Below, in pieces: positions 1 through 5,554 of a stretch of 9,354 bases of DNA. The notes below the pieces were generated by a model that did no database searches, had not been told where the DNA came from, and was given only the letters and a program-made list of their open reading frames with translations. This DNA is from an uncultured Clostridia bacterium (GTDB lineage Bacteria > Bacillota > Clostridia > Christensenellales > UBA1242): assembly GCA_947589655.1 (NCBI GenBank), contig CANQCE010000034.1:1-9354 (forward strand), in the 5' to 3' direction. Position numbers and translations under genes: made by a program. The first letter of the stretch is position 1; every line of letters starts with the position of its first letter.

Positions 1-277
1 AACCATAAATTGGCGCATTAATTTGTTCCAGCAAAAAAGGCAGGCCCCCAATGTGGTCCTCGTGACCATGTGTTAAAATAATGGCTTTAACCTTATCTTT
101 GTTATTTACAAGATACGTAAAATCTGGAATAACAACATCAATCCCTGGCAAATCATCGCCCGGGAATGTTAAGCCGGCATCCACAACAATAATTTCGTTG
201 CCAACTTCAAAGGCGGTCATATTTTTACCAATTTCACCCACTCCGCCCAAGAAGGTGATTTTCACTTTGTTGTTCAT
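1..277 (-). CDS. rnj: Ribonuclease J, N-terminal fragment (cut by left edge)
   Basis: This is the first 92 codons of a metallo-beta-lactamase/beta-CASP ribonuclease, starting at the ATG on 277-275. An AAGGAG ribosome-binding site lies 6-7 nt upstream. The protein opens MNNKVKITFLGGVGEIGKN, the typical RNase J start, and has the zinc-binding HGHEDH signature at residues 70-75 followed by IGGLPF. Family knowledge: RNase J is a cytoplasmic endo- and 5'-3' exonuclease for mRNA turnover and rRNA processing in Gram-positives. The frame continues off the left edge, so the beta-CASP and C-terminal domains cannot be seen and J1 versus J2 cannot be decided. It lies 77 nt downstream of a membrane-protein gene on the same strand, with no convincing terminator between them, so co-transcription is likely (inference). 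Confidence 0.93.
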   Translation of the reverse strand, partial: MNNKVKITFLGGVGEIGKNMTAFEVGNEIIVVDAGLTFPGDDLPGIDVVIPDFTYLVNNKDKVKAIILTHGHEDHIGGLPFLLEQINAPIYG

Positions 278-354
278 AAAATCTCCTTAAATTATATAAA
301 ATTGCCCAAAACGGACTTTAATGACGCAAAAAAACTTTTTTATTAAACTTGCTT

Positions 355-1272
355 TTATAAAATGTAAGCAGTTTTGTTTATATTGTCAACTTCTTCCAAT
401 TTTTTTGGTGTGAGAATGTTGTTCTCAGTATAATAGAACCTCATGCCTTGGCTGGAAAAGAACATTGCCATGTTGTAAACATTTAGCAAAATTGTTACAA
501 TTGGAATAAGCACTGCCAAGCAATAGAACCCAACAAGAAGCGTTAACACCCAGAACAGCACAAAATACAAAACTGCCGTGCCAAGGGTTGTCCAAAAATG
601 CCTTTTAACTGCTTTAATCCCCTTGCGAAAAGCACAGAAAACATTGCAATCAAACACAATCATTGCTGGCAGCCAGCCAAGCACCAAGGTTTGCTCTAAA
701 GAGAACATTACAACAAGCAAAATTATTGCAACAAAAGGCAAAATGTAGGTTACAAACATGGTGCCAAATACCTGACCTATGCCAAACAGGCAAAGCAGAA
801 CCGCTGTCAAGAAAAAGATGTTAAATACAACCTTGCAAAGGCTGAACAAAAGGCTTTTTCTTAAACTGCGAACAAGCGCGCTGAAAAACCCAATTTCCGC
901 TTTGCTGGTCATATAAGAATATAACATTTCGCAAAAAGCATATTTGCCAACATTAACCAGATATGGCAACACAACAAAAATTAAAAGCAGCCCATAAATT
1001 GCAAGCCCAATGTTGTTTTTAAAAACGTCCACAATGGTGTTATAAGATGTGTTGATAATTGCGTTAAGCCCTTCGCCCAAATGGCCACCAAACACACCTT
1101 GAAAAAACGTTCCAAGGCCAGAGAAGTTTGCGGAAATTATCCCCCTGAACTGAAAAAAGCACGGCAAGAACAACGCAAAACACAACCCCCAAACCACAAT
1201 GTAATACAAAAAGAATTTGAGAGCCTTTCCCCAATTTGAACTTAAAAGTTTTAAAGAATACAAAAATATCAT
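355..1272 (-). CDS. Polytopic membrane protein of unknown function
   Basis: This 305-residue protein is very hydrophobic, with about six likely transmembrane stretches near residues 19-40, 88-108, 141-165, 172-195, 228-248 and 250-270. A soluble Gly/Phe-rich loop spans roughly 41-85, and a polar tail runs from about 275 to the end. Between helices 4 and 5 is a basic segment, AFRKGIKAVKRHFW, preceded by WLPAMIVFD. This layout recalls integral-membrane families such as DUF975 or GDPD-membrane-domain proteins, but I cannot assign a family. No catalytic motif is visible. The ATG at 1272 follows a weak AGGT-type ribosome-binding site and a close extended -10 promoter. It sits between greA (upstream) and RNase J (downstream) on one strand, which does not by itself indicate function. 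Confidence 0.85.
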   Translation of the reverse strand: MIFLYSLKLLSSNWGKALKFFLYYIVVWGLCFALFLPCFFQFRGIISANFSGLGTFFQGVFGGHLGEGLNAIINTSYNTIVDVFKNNIGLAIYGLLLIFVVLPYLVNVGKYAFCEMLYSYMTSKAEIGFFSALVRSLRKSLLFSLCKVVFNIFFLTAVLLCLFGIGQVFGTMFVTYILPFVAIILLVVMFSLEQTLVLGWLPAMIVFDCNVFCAFRKGIKAVKRHFWTTLGTAVLYFVLFWVLTLLVGFYCLAVLIPIVTILLNVYNMAMFFSSQGMRFYYTENNILTPKKLEEVDNINKTAYIL

Positions 1273-1288
1273 AAGATAACCTATTTAT

Positions 1289-1299
1289 ATTCTAGCATA
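1289..1299 (-). promoter_or_regulatory. Extended -10 promoter for the membrane-protein gene
   Basis: On the minus strand the sequence is TATGCTAGAAT, a full extended -10 (TRTG-N-TATAAT with one mismatch). No good -35 is visible at 17 nt; TTGTTT lies 21 nt upstream. The start site would be near 1282, giving a leader of only about 10 nt before the ATG at 1272. This may give the gene independent expression from greA. Confidence 0.5.
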
Positions 1300-1313
1300 A
1301 GTGAGCCAATTTT

Positions 1314-1345
1314 AAAAACAATTTTGCATAATTTCAGCAAAAATT
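1314..1345 (-). terminator. Weak hairpin after greA, overlapping its stop codon
   Basis: In minus-strand RNA, AATTTTTGC (ending at the greA stop) can pair with GCAAAATT across a 9-nt loop with one bulged T, followed by GTTTTT. The stem has few GC pairs, so it is at best a leaky terminator. If real, it would partly separate greA from the membrane-protein gene. Confidence 0.3.
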
Positions 1346-1814
1346 AAACTTCAATGTCAACAATCTTGTAAATTGTTGCACCACCTGGTGTTTTAACGGT
1401 GATTTTTTCGCCTTTTTTATGCCCAATAAGAGCCTTGCCAACAGGTGAAAGATTGCTGATAATGCCGTTTCTTGGGTCGCTTTCGGATGAGCCTGTGATG
1501 CGATATTCAACTTCTTCATCAAAATCCTCATCATAAAGTTTCACTTTGCAACCTATGCTGACAACATTTCCGTCAATTTTCTTTTTGTCAATAACTTCTG
1601 CATTAAGCAAAATGCTTTCCATCTCGGCAATTTCTGCTTCAACTTCTGCTTGTTCATCTTTTGCTGCGTCATATTCCGAATTTTCTGACAAATCGCCAAA
1701 TTCACGAGCAATGCCAATTCTTTTAACAACTTCTGGCCTTCTTACAGTTTTATAATAATTAAGTTTTTCTTCAAGTTGAACTTTTCCTTCTGGTGTAAGA
1801 TAATGTTTTTCCAT
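1344..1814 (-). CDS. greA: Transcription elongation factor GreA
   Basis: This 156-residue protein is the usual GreA length (about 158). The N-terminal two-thirds forms the antiparallel coiled coil (residues about 1-75), with the acidic tip DLSENSEY at 41-48. Asp41 and Glu44 match the residues that hold Mg2+ at the RNA polymerase active site. The C-terminal FKBP-like domain carries ISNLSPVGKALIGHKKGE and the VKTPGG motif near 140-145. GreA enters the secondary channel of RNA polymerase and stimulates cleavage of backtracked RNA, rescuing stalled complexes. The ATG at 1814 is supported by GGGAGG at 1820-1825, five nt upstream. It is the first gene after a strong promoter and a structured leader of about 70 nt, so its expression may be controlled by attenuation. 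Confidence 0.97.
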   Translation of the reverse strand: MEKHYLTPEGKVQLEEKLNYYKTVRRPEVVKRIGIAREFGDLSENSEYDAAKDEQAEVEAEIAEMESILLNAEVIDKKKIDGNVVSIGCKVKLYDEDFDEEVEYRITGSSESDPRNGIISNLSPVGKALIGHKKGEKITVKTPGGATIYKIVDIEV

Positions 1815-1832
1815 AATAGCCTCCCAAAACTT

Positions 1833-1879
1833 AAAAAAAATAACCAGCCGCCCAAGAAGATTTTTTGGGTCATCTGACT
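1833..1879 (-). promoter_or_regulatory. Hairpin plus U8 tract in the greA leader (candidate attenuator)
   Basis: In minus-strand RNA, CCCAA (1865-1869) pairs with TTGGG (1851-1855). An outer six-pair helix with two wobbles (1874-1879 with 1842-1847) stacks on it across an internal loop. Just after it come UUA and eight U residues (1833-1840), which is the shape of an intrinsic terminator. It lies between the greA promoter and the greA ribosome-binding site, so it could terminate transcription early. Family knowledge: E. coli greA also has a leader terminator that yields GraL small RNAs. Similarity of mechanism here is inference. Confidence 0.45.
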
Positions 1880-1892
1880 TTTCAACTCCTAT

Positions 1893-1921
1893 ATTATATT
1901 CATTTTTTACAAAAATGTCAA
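1893..1921 (-). promoter_or_regulatory. greA promoter, sigma-A consensus
   Basis: The -35 is TTGACA (1916-1921), the spacer is exactly 17 nt, and the -10 is TATAAT (1893-1898), so both boxes match the consensus perfectly. Transcription should start near 1886, giving a 5' leader of about 70 nt before the ATG at 1814. Such a strong promoter may explain the need for an attenuator downstream. Confidence 0.88.
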
Positions 1922-1997
1922 CTAAAATGCAAAAAATCTTGGCTTTTTGCCATAAATTTATAAAAAAAACGAATAATAAGGTTAAAAGGAGTGTTAT

Positions 1998-2501
1998 ATG
2001 TTAACTTTTATTGCCTTTGCGCTTTCGGTGGCAGGCTGCATAAATTGGCTTTTAATTGGCATTTTGCAATATGATTACATCGCTGGCTTTTTTGGCTTTC
2101 AAGCGTCAATTATGTCGCGAATTTTTTATGTCCTTTTTGGGATTGGTGCAATTTATCTTGTTTTGCGCGTGATAATTAACAAGGGCACGTTTAAAGTTTT
2201 TGAACGCAAGAAAAAGAAAGAAAAAGAAGAAAAACGGTCCAAACAAGAAGAAAAGCAAGCCCCTGCCATGCAAATGACGGCAGCCGCAAATGTGGAGGCT
2301 TCCAAAGAAATTACTCCGCAACCTCTCATTTCAAGTTCCAGCATTAACAATTTTCAGCAAAAAGCAGAAGTGCCGCCAGATGTGCATTTTGAAAATCTGA
2401 GAAGTTTAAACACCGTCAATAAAGAAGAAAAAACGAACCCCGCCCCTGAAACAGCAGAAACAGACAGCCTTTTTGACGAACACATGCAAGGAAAGTTGTA
2501 A
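1998..2501 (+). CDS. DUF378 (YuzA-like) membrane protein with long charged tail
   Basis: This is a 167-residue protein. Residues 1-65 contain two transmembrane helices (about 3-23 and 39-60) with GCINWLLIG and IMSRIFYVLFGIGAIYLV, the pattern of the DUF378/YuzA family, whose members usually stop at 60-80 residues and have no known function. From residue 66 the chain becomes highly charged (KKKKEKEEKR near 71-80, possibly helical). It then becomes a low-complexity Ala/Gln/Ser/Glu-rich, probably disordered region of about 80 residues ending EHMQGKL. The tail is likely cytoplasmic, since the lysine-rich stretch follows helix 2 directly. AAGGAG lies upstream of the ATG. The gene is divergent from greA with a 183-nt gap. 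No clear consensus promoter was found; TTGCCA (1947-1952) with AATAAT (1972-1977) is a poor 19-nt-spaced candidate. Confidence 0.85.
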   Translation: MLTFIAFALSVAGCINWLLIGILQYDYIAGFFGFQASIMSRIFYVLFGIGAIYLVLRVIINKGTFKVFERKKKKEKEEKRSKQEEKQAPAMQMTAAANVEASKEITPQPLISSSSINNFQQKAEVPPDVHFENLRSLNTVNKEEKTNPAPETAETDSLFDEHMQGKL

Positions 2502-2516
2502 AAGCGTTTAAAAAGT

Positions 2517-2545
2517 TTGATTTTTTTATTAAAAAATTGTATCAT
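2517..2545 (+). promoter_or_regulatory. gpmI promoter
   Basis: The -35 is TTGATT (2517-2522), the spacer is 17 nt and A/T-rich, and the -10 is TATCAT (2540-2545). It lies in the 63-nt gap after the DUF378 gene and 20 nt before the gpmI ATG. The mRNA would start near 2552, just before the AGGAG at 2554-2558, so the leader would be very short (about 13 nt). Confidence 0.65.
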
Positions 2546-2564
2546 ATCCGCATAGGAGAAGAAC

Positions 2565-4067
2565 ATGGTTACACTTGTAATTTTGGATGGATTTGGCGAA
2601 AAACGCTCTAAACTTGGCAACGCAATAAAGTGCCAAGGCACGCCACATTTAGACGAGCTTAAAAAACACTATCCACACACATTGCTTGAGGCAAGTGGCG
2701 AGGCTGTTGGCTTGCCAAAAGGCATTATGGGCAACAGCGAAGTTGGGCATCTCACACTTGGCGCTGGCAGAAGAATTTTGCAAGATTTAGCACTTATTGA
2801 CAGCGAAATTGAAAATGGGAAATTCTTTGAAAATCCTGCCCTTATCAAAGCCATGCTGCACGCCGAAAAGAACAAAAGCAACCTGCACATTATGGGATTG
2901 TTATCAAATGGCGGAGTTCACTCGCAACTGTCGCACCTTTTTGCTATACTTGATTTAGCAAAAAATTATGACATAAAAAACATATATATTCATGCCATTT
3001 TGGATGGTCGCGACACCGGCATTATGGACGGCAAAAAATTTTTGGAACAGACCGAACAAAAAATTCAAGGCACAAATGCGCACATTGGCACAATAATTGG
3101 TCGCGTTTACGCAATGGACAGAGAAAAACGCTATGACCGCATTGAAAAAGCCTACAACATGCTTGTAAATGGTATTGGCACGCCAGCAAAGTCCGTTTCG
3201 CAGGCCGTCACGGAAAGTTACAAAAACGGCGTTTATGACGAATTTTTTGAGCCAACAATAATAAATGCCAACGCAAAATTGAATGATAACGACAGCCTAA
3301 TTTTTTACAATTTCCGCACCGACCGCGCGCGCGAAATAACCTTTGCATTAACCGACAGCAACTTTAAAGAATTTGCAACAAAAAAACTGAAAAATTTTCT
3401 CTTAACGCCTATGACAGAATATTCAGAGGAACTGAAAAATTTAAACACCATCTATCCGCCCGAAACCGTAAAAGACAACTTGTCGGCAATCATCTCTCAA
3501 AATGGAAAAACACAATTTCACACTGCTGAAACCACAAAATACGCACACGTTACATTTTTCTTTAATGGAAAAATTGAGCCACCTTATGAAAATGAGGAGA
3601 GAAAACTTTTTGACAGCATAAATGTAAAAGATTTTTCCGAATATCCAAAAATGCGTGCCATTGAAATTTCAAAAGAAGTTCAAAAGGCAATAAAATCTGG
3701 CAAATATGATTTTATTTTGGTAAACTTTTCCAATCCGGATATGCTTGGCCACACAGGAAATTTTGAAGCCACAAAAGAGGCTATCAAGTGTGTGGAAAAA
3801 GAAGCGTATGATGTTGCCCTGACCGCTTTGCAGTATGGCGGAGAATGTATAATCACCGCTGACCACGGCAATGCGGAAGAAATGTTTGATAAAGACGGAA
3901 ACAAAATCACCACTCACACCTGCAACCCTGTGCCTGTGATATTGGTGAGTGAGCGTTATAAAAATGCAAAACTGAAAAAAGGCAAAACAATCTCCTCCAT
4001 TGCACCAACCGTTTTAAAACTTATGGCCATTGAAATCCCTTCCAACTACGACGAGCCATTACTTTAA
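2565..4067 (+). CDS. gpmI: 2,3-bisphosphoglycerate-independent phosphoglycerate mutase
   Basis: This 500-residue cytoplasmic enzyme interconverts 3- and 2-phosphoglycerate in glycolysis and gluconeogenesis using two Mn2+ ions and a phosphoserine intermediate. The family's usual length is about 510. The alkaline-phosphatase-type metal and nucleophile residues are in place: Asp8 in LVILDGFG, Ser58 in GNSEVGH, Asp392 and His396 in PDMLGHTGN, Asp433-His434 in TADHGN, and His451 in THTCNP. Substrate-site residues in the inserted domain are also present: His119, Arg149-Asp150 (LDGRD), Arg180, Arg186, NFRTDR (249-254) and Lys325 in TTKYAHV. The catalytic site therefore looks complete. The N-terminus begins directly at the first strand, a few residues shorter than many homologs. 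AGGAG sits six nt before the ATG. The stop codon lies inside a palindromic terminator shared with the convergent gene. Confidence 0.97.
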   Translation: MVTLVILDGFGEKRSKLGNAIKCQGTPHLDELKKHYPHTLLEASGEAVGLPKGIMGNSEVGHLTLGAGRRILQDLALIDSEIENGKFFENPALIKAMLHAEKNKSNLHIMGLLSNGGVHSQLSHLFAILDLAKNYDIKNIYIHAILDGRDTGIMDGKKFLEQTEQKIQGTNAHIGTIIGRVYAMDREKRYDRIEKAYNMLVNGIGTPAKSVSQAVTESYKNGVYDEFFEPTIINANAKLNDNDSLIFYNFRTDRAREITFALTDSNFKEFATKKLKNFLLTPMTEYSEELKNLNTIYPPETVKDNLSAIISQNGKTQFHTAETTKYAHVTFFFNGKIEPPYENEERKLFDSINVKDFSEYPKMRAIEISKEVQKAIKSGKYDFILVNFSNPDMLGHTGNFEATKEAIKCVEKEAYDVALTALQYGGECIITADHGNAEEMFDKDGNKITTHTCNPVPVILVSERYKNAKLKKGKTISSIAPTVLKLMAIEIPSNYDEPLL

Positions 4068-4096
4068 AAAAACTCCAAATTTGGAGTTTTTTTAAA
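4063..4096. terminator. Bidirectional terminator with both stop codons inside it
   Basis: This is a perfect 34-bp inverted repeat centred at 4079/4080, with core ACTCCAAATTTGGAGT flanked by A7 on one side and T7 on the other. Read either way it gives a hairpin followed by a U tract. The gpmI TAA (4065-4067) and the TAA of the convergent gene (4092-4094) occupy mirror positions in the palindrome, so there is no untranslated spacer between each stop and its terminator. Confidence 0.88.
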
Positions 4097-4778
4097 ACTT
4101 ATCAGAAAGTGCTTTGCCTTCTTCGTAAATATCTTTCTTATATTCGCTCATATCCAAAAGTTCAAACTCTTTTGCCAGCACCTCAAAGGACTGCAAGTGC
4201 TCACCGCTTGACCTAATGCTGTAATCTCTTGTGCTAAAACAACCTCTAACGCAAGCCACACTGCCTTGCTTGCCCATTTTCATAATTTTTGCACTGCCTC
4301 CCATGGTGCGAACAGGTATATAAGTGGAATCTCCAAAATATTTGCCATTGGATGCCAAAATGTTATCTGCCAAAGGCAGCCCTGATTTTGAAAGTTTGCT
4401 GACAGTTCCTCTACACAACTGCCCAGTGATTAAAACTTGATTGACGTCTGGTTTGCCTTCAACAAATTCTTCTTGTTTCGCCATTTCTGCAATTAAGCAA
4501 GCACCTTTTGTTTGTCTGCCATTAATATCCAAGAAAACCCCTTTAACTTTTCCGCCAAATTTATAATAATCCCCCATCTTTGGCACAGGAAAGTCCTTCA
4601 TCAAATCTCTTGGAACAAAAACTTTAACAATGTCACATCTATTGTCGCCCCTTCTCACTTTAAGTTCAATCTTCCAAACAAATTTGTTATCGCTATAAGA
4701 CAGGCGTGGCTCTTTAGCAATCTGTCCAGAAACAACGCCATAATTTATATCTTGTTTAAAATTTAATTTCTTTTCCAT
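4092..4778 (-). CDS. Dual OB-fold SSB-like protein, diverged paralog
   Basis: This 228-residue protein has two consecutive OB-fold, single-stranded-DNA-binding-like domains at about residues 12-103 (VVSGQIAKEPRLSYSDNKF onward) and 112-208 (NQVLITGQL through FEVLAKEFELL). The second domain aligns by eye with that of the neighbouring SSB-like gene: STYIP, a Gly-x-x-Ala pair, a central VRG and the S-T-R-D-Y strand match SDYIP, GRNA, IVG and SREY. It ends KALSDKF, which lacks the acidic DDDIPF-type tip of replicative SSB. Binding to single-stranded DNA is therefore inferred from fold only. I chose the ATG at 4778 because AGAGGT (4786-4791) is seven nt upstream. The longer reading from TTG at 4811 would begin inside the -35/-10 promoter region, before the mRNA start. 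It is transcribed apart from the preceding gene. Confidence 0.8.
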   Translation of the reverse strand: MEKKLNFKQDINYGVVSGQIAKEPRLSYSDNKFVWKIELKVRRGDNRCDIVKVFVPRDLMKDFPVPKMGDYYKFGGKVKGVFLDINGRQTKGACLIAEMAKQEEFVEGKPDVNQVLITGQLCRGTVSKLSKSGLPLADNILASNGKYFGDSTYIPVRTMGGSAKIMKMGKQGSVACVRGCFSTRDYSIRSSGEHLQSFEVLAKEFELLDMSEYKKDIYEEGKALSDKF

Positions 4779-4799
4779 ATCAACACCTCTTGCCCCTAA

Positions 4800-4828
4800 A
4801 TTATAAATCAAAATTTAACACTTGTCAA
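4800..4828 (-). promoter_or_regulatory. Consensus promoter of the second SSB-like gene
   Basis: The -35 is TTGACA (4823-4828), the spacer is 17 nt and the -10 is TATAAT (4800-4805), all perfect consensus. The predicted start near 4793 is about 15 nt before the ATG at 4778. Because the -10 overlaps the codons after the TTG at 4811, that TTG cannot be the start on this transcript. Confidence 0.88.
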
Positions 4829-4838
4829 TATGCTTTTT

Positions 4839-4866
4839 TAATAAAAAACACCAACAAGGGTGTTTT
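4839..4866 (-). terminator. Terminator of the deacetylase-SSB operon
   Basis: In minus-strand RNA, AAAACACC (4859-4866) pairs perfectly with GGTGTTTT (4845-4852) across the loop CTTGTT, followed by more Ts. The hairpin begins inside the TAA stop of the upstream SSB-like gene. The promoter of the next gene starts only about 11 nt after the T run, so transcription stops and restarts within some 40 nt. Confidence 0.8.
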
Positions 4867-5545
4867 AATCATTGACAACATTGGCACTTTGGGCTGGCTC
4901 GGCAAGTTTGGAGATGTTTCCTATTATTGAAACGCTTTGGCAAGATACCTCATACGCCATTTTAACTTCGCTCTCTCCGCTTTCGTAACGCTTTGTGTAT
5001 TCCCTAGATTGTATTCTGCCCACAATTTCAAGTTTACACCCAATGTTTTGCTCAGCCACAAAGCGAGCATTTCTGCCCCACAAAATGCATGGTATATAAT
5101 CCGATTTTCTGTGATTAATTCTGTTTATTGCAAGCAGCACATCACAAATTTCTCGTTCAAAAGGTGTTTTGCGATAAACTGGTTGTTTGCAAATAAATCC
5201 AGAAAGTTTAACCTCATTCAAATTTTTTTCTTCGTCCAAAGTTTGAAAATCTTTGGCAAAAAGATGTAAAATTAGCCTGCTTTTTTCTTCTTGCAACTTG
5301 TTGTAACTTCTGTATTGCCCACAAAGTTGAACAAAATCGCCCACATTCAAATCTTTTCCAAGCAAAGTGCGCTCGGAGATTGTAACAGGAACAAAGTCCG
5401 CCTTTCCTGAAAGCCTTTTCACTTCCACCGCAAATTCGTAAAAATTTTCGCCGTCTATATCATGAGATTTTTTTGGTTGTTCGCACACTGTGCCAGCCAC
5501 AACCGCCTGATTACAAGTTTCTTCATTTAATTTTGTGTATTCCAT
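4865..5545 (-). CDS. Dual OB-fold single-stranded DNA-binding-like protein
   Basis: This 226-residue protein contains two SSB-type OB folds. The first spans about residues 12-104 (NQAVVAGTV, FYEFAVEVKRLSG, FVPVTISE, VQLCGQYRSYN). The second spans about 110-208 (NEVKLSGFICKQPVYRKTP, REICDVLLAINR, KSDYIPCILWGRNARF, GRIQSREY). I recognise it as the chromosomal dual-OB SSB family found in many Clostridia and relatives, often annotated simply as single-stranded DNA-binding protein. Its exact role is not established as far as I know. The short C-terminus (AEPAQSANVVND) lacks the acidic tip that recruits replication partners. The ATG at 5545 has a perfect AGGAGG (5551-5556) five nt upstream. That site overlaps the stop codon of the deacetylase gene, suggesting translational coupling. 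The gene ends in its own terminator, which separates it from a paralog downstream. Confidence 0.88.
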   Translation of the reverse strand: MEYTKLNEETCNQAVVAGTVCEQPKKSHDIDGENFYEFAVEVKRLSGKADFVPVTISERTLLGKDLNVGDFVQLCGQYRSYNKLQEEKSRLILHLFAKDFQTLDEEKNLNEVKLSGFICKQPVYRKTPFEREICDVLLAINRINHRKSDYIPCILWGRNARFVAEQNIGCKLEIVGRIQSREYTKRYESGESEVKMAYEVSCQSVSIIGNISKLAEPAQSANVVND

Positions 5546-5554
5546 TTTTCCCTC

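Noticed and set aside
81..290. Overlapping open frames opposite to RNase J, greA, gpmI, the SSB-like genes and the surface protein
   Set aside because: They lie antisense or out of frame inside genes with strong family support, lack ribosome-binding sites and have no recognisable protein features.
291..296. TATAAT on the minus strand just upstream of the RNase J gene
   Set aside because: A start seven nt downstream would fall inside the AAGGAG site and destroy it, and there is no -35 at a suitable distance. It is more likely chance in an AT-rich gap.
311..348. A/T-rich dyad after the membrane-protein gene as a terminator
   Set aside because: The pairs are nearly all A-T, the A6/T7 core leaves almost no loop, and no U tract follows the outer pairing. 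It does not look like an intrinsic terminator.
1939..1977. Possible plus-strand promoter and TGGC-TTTTT-GCCA dyad before the DUF378 gene
   Set aside because: The -35/-10 pairs found have poor boxes or 14- to 19-nt spacing, and the dyad has only four base pairs. This is too weak to call.
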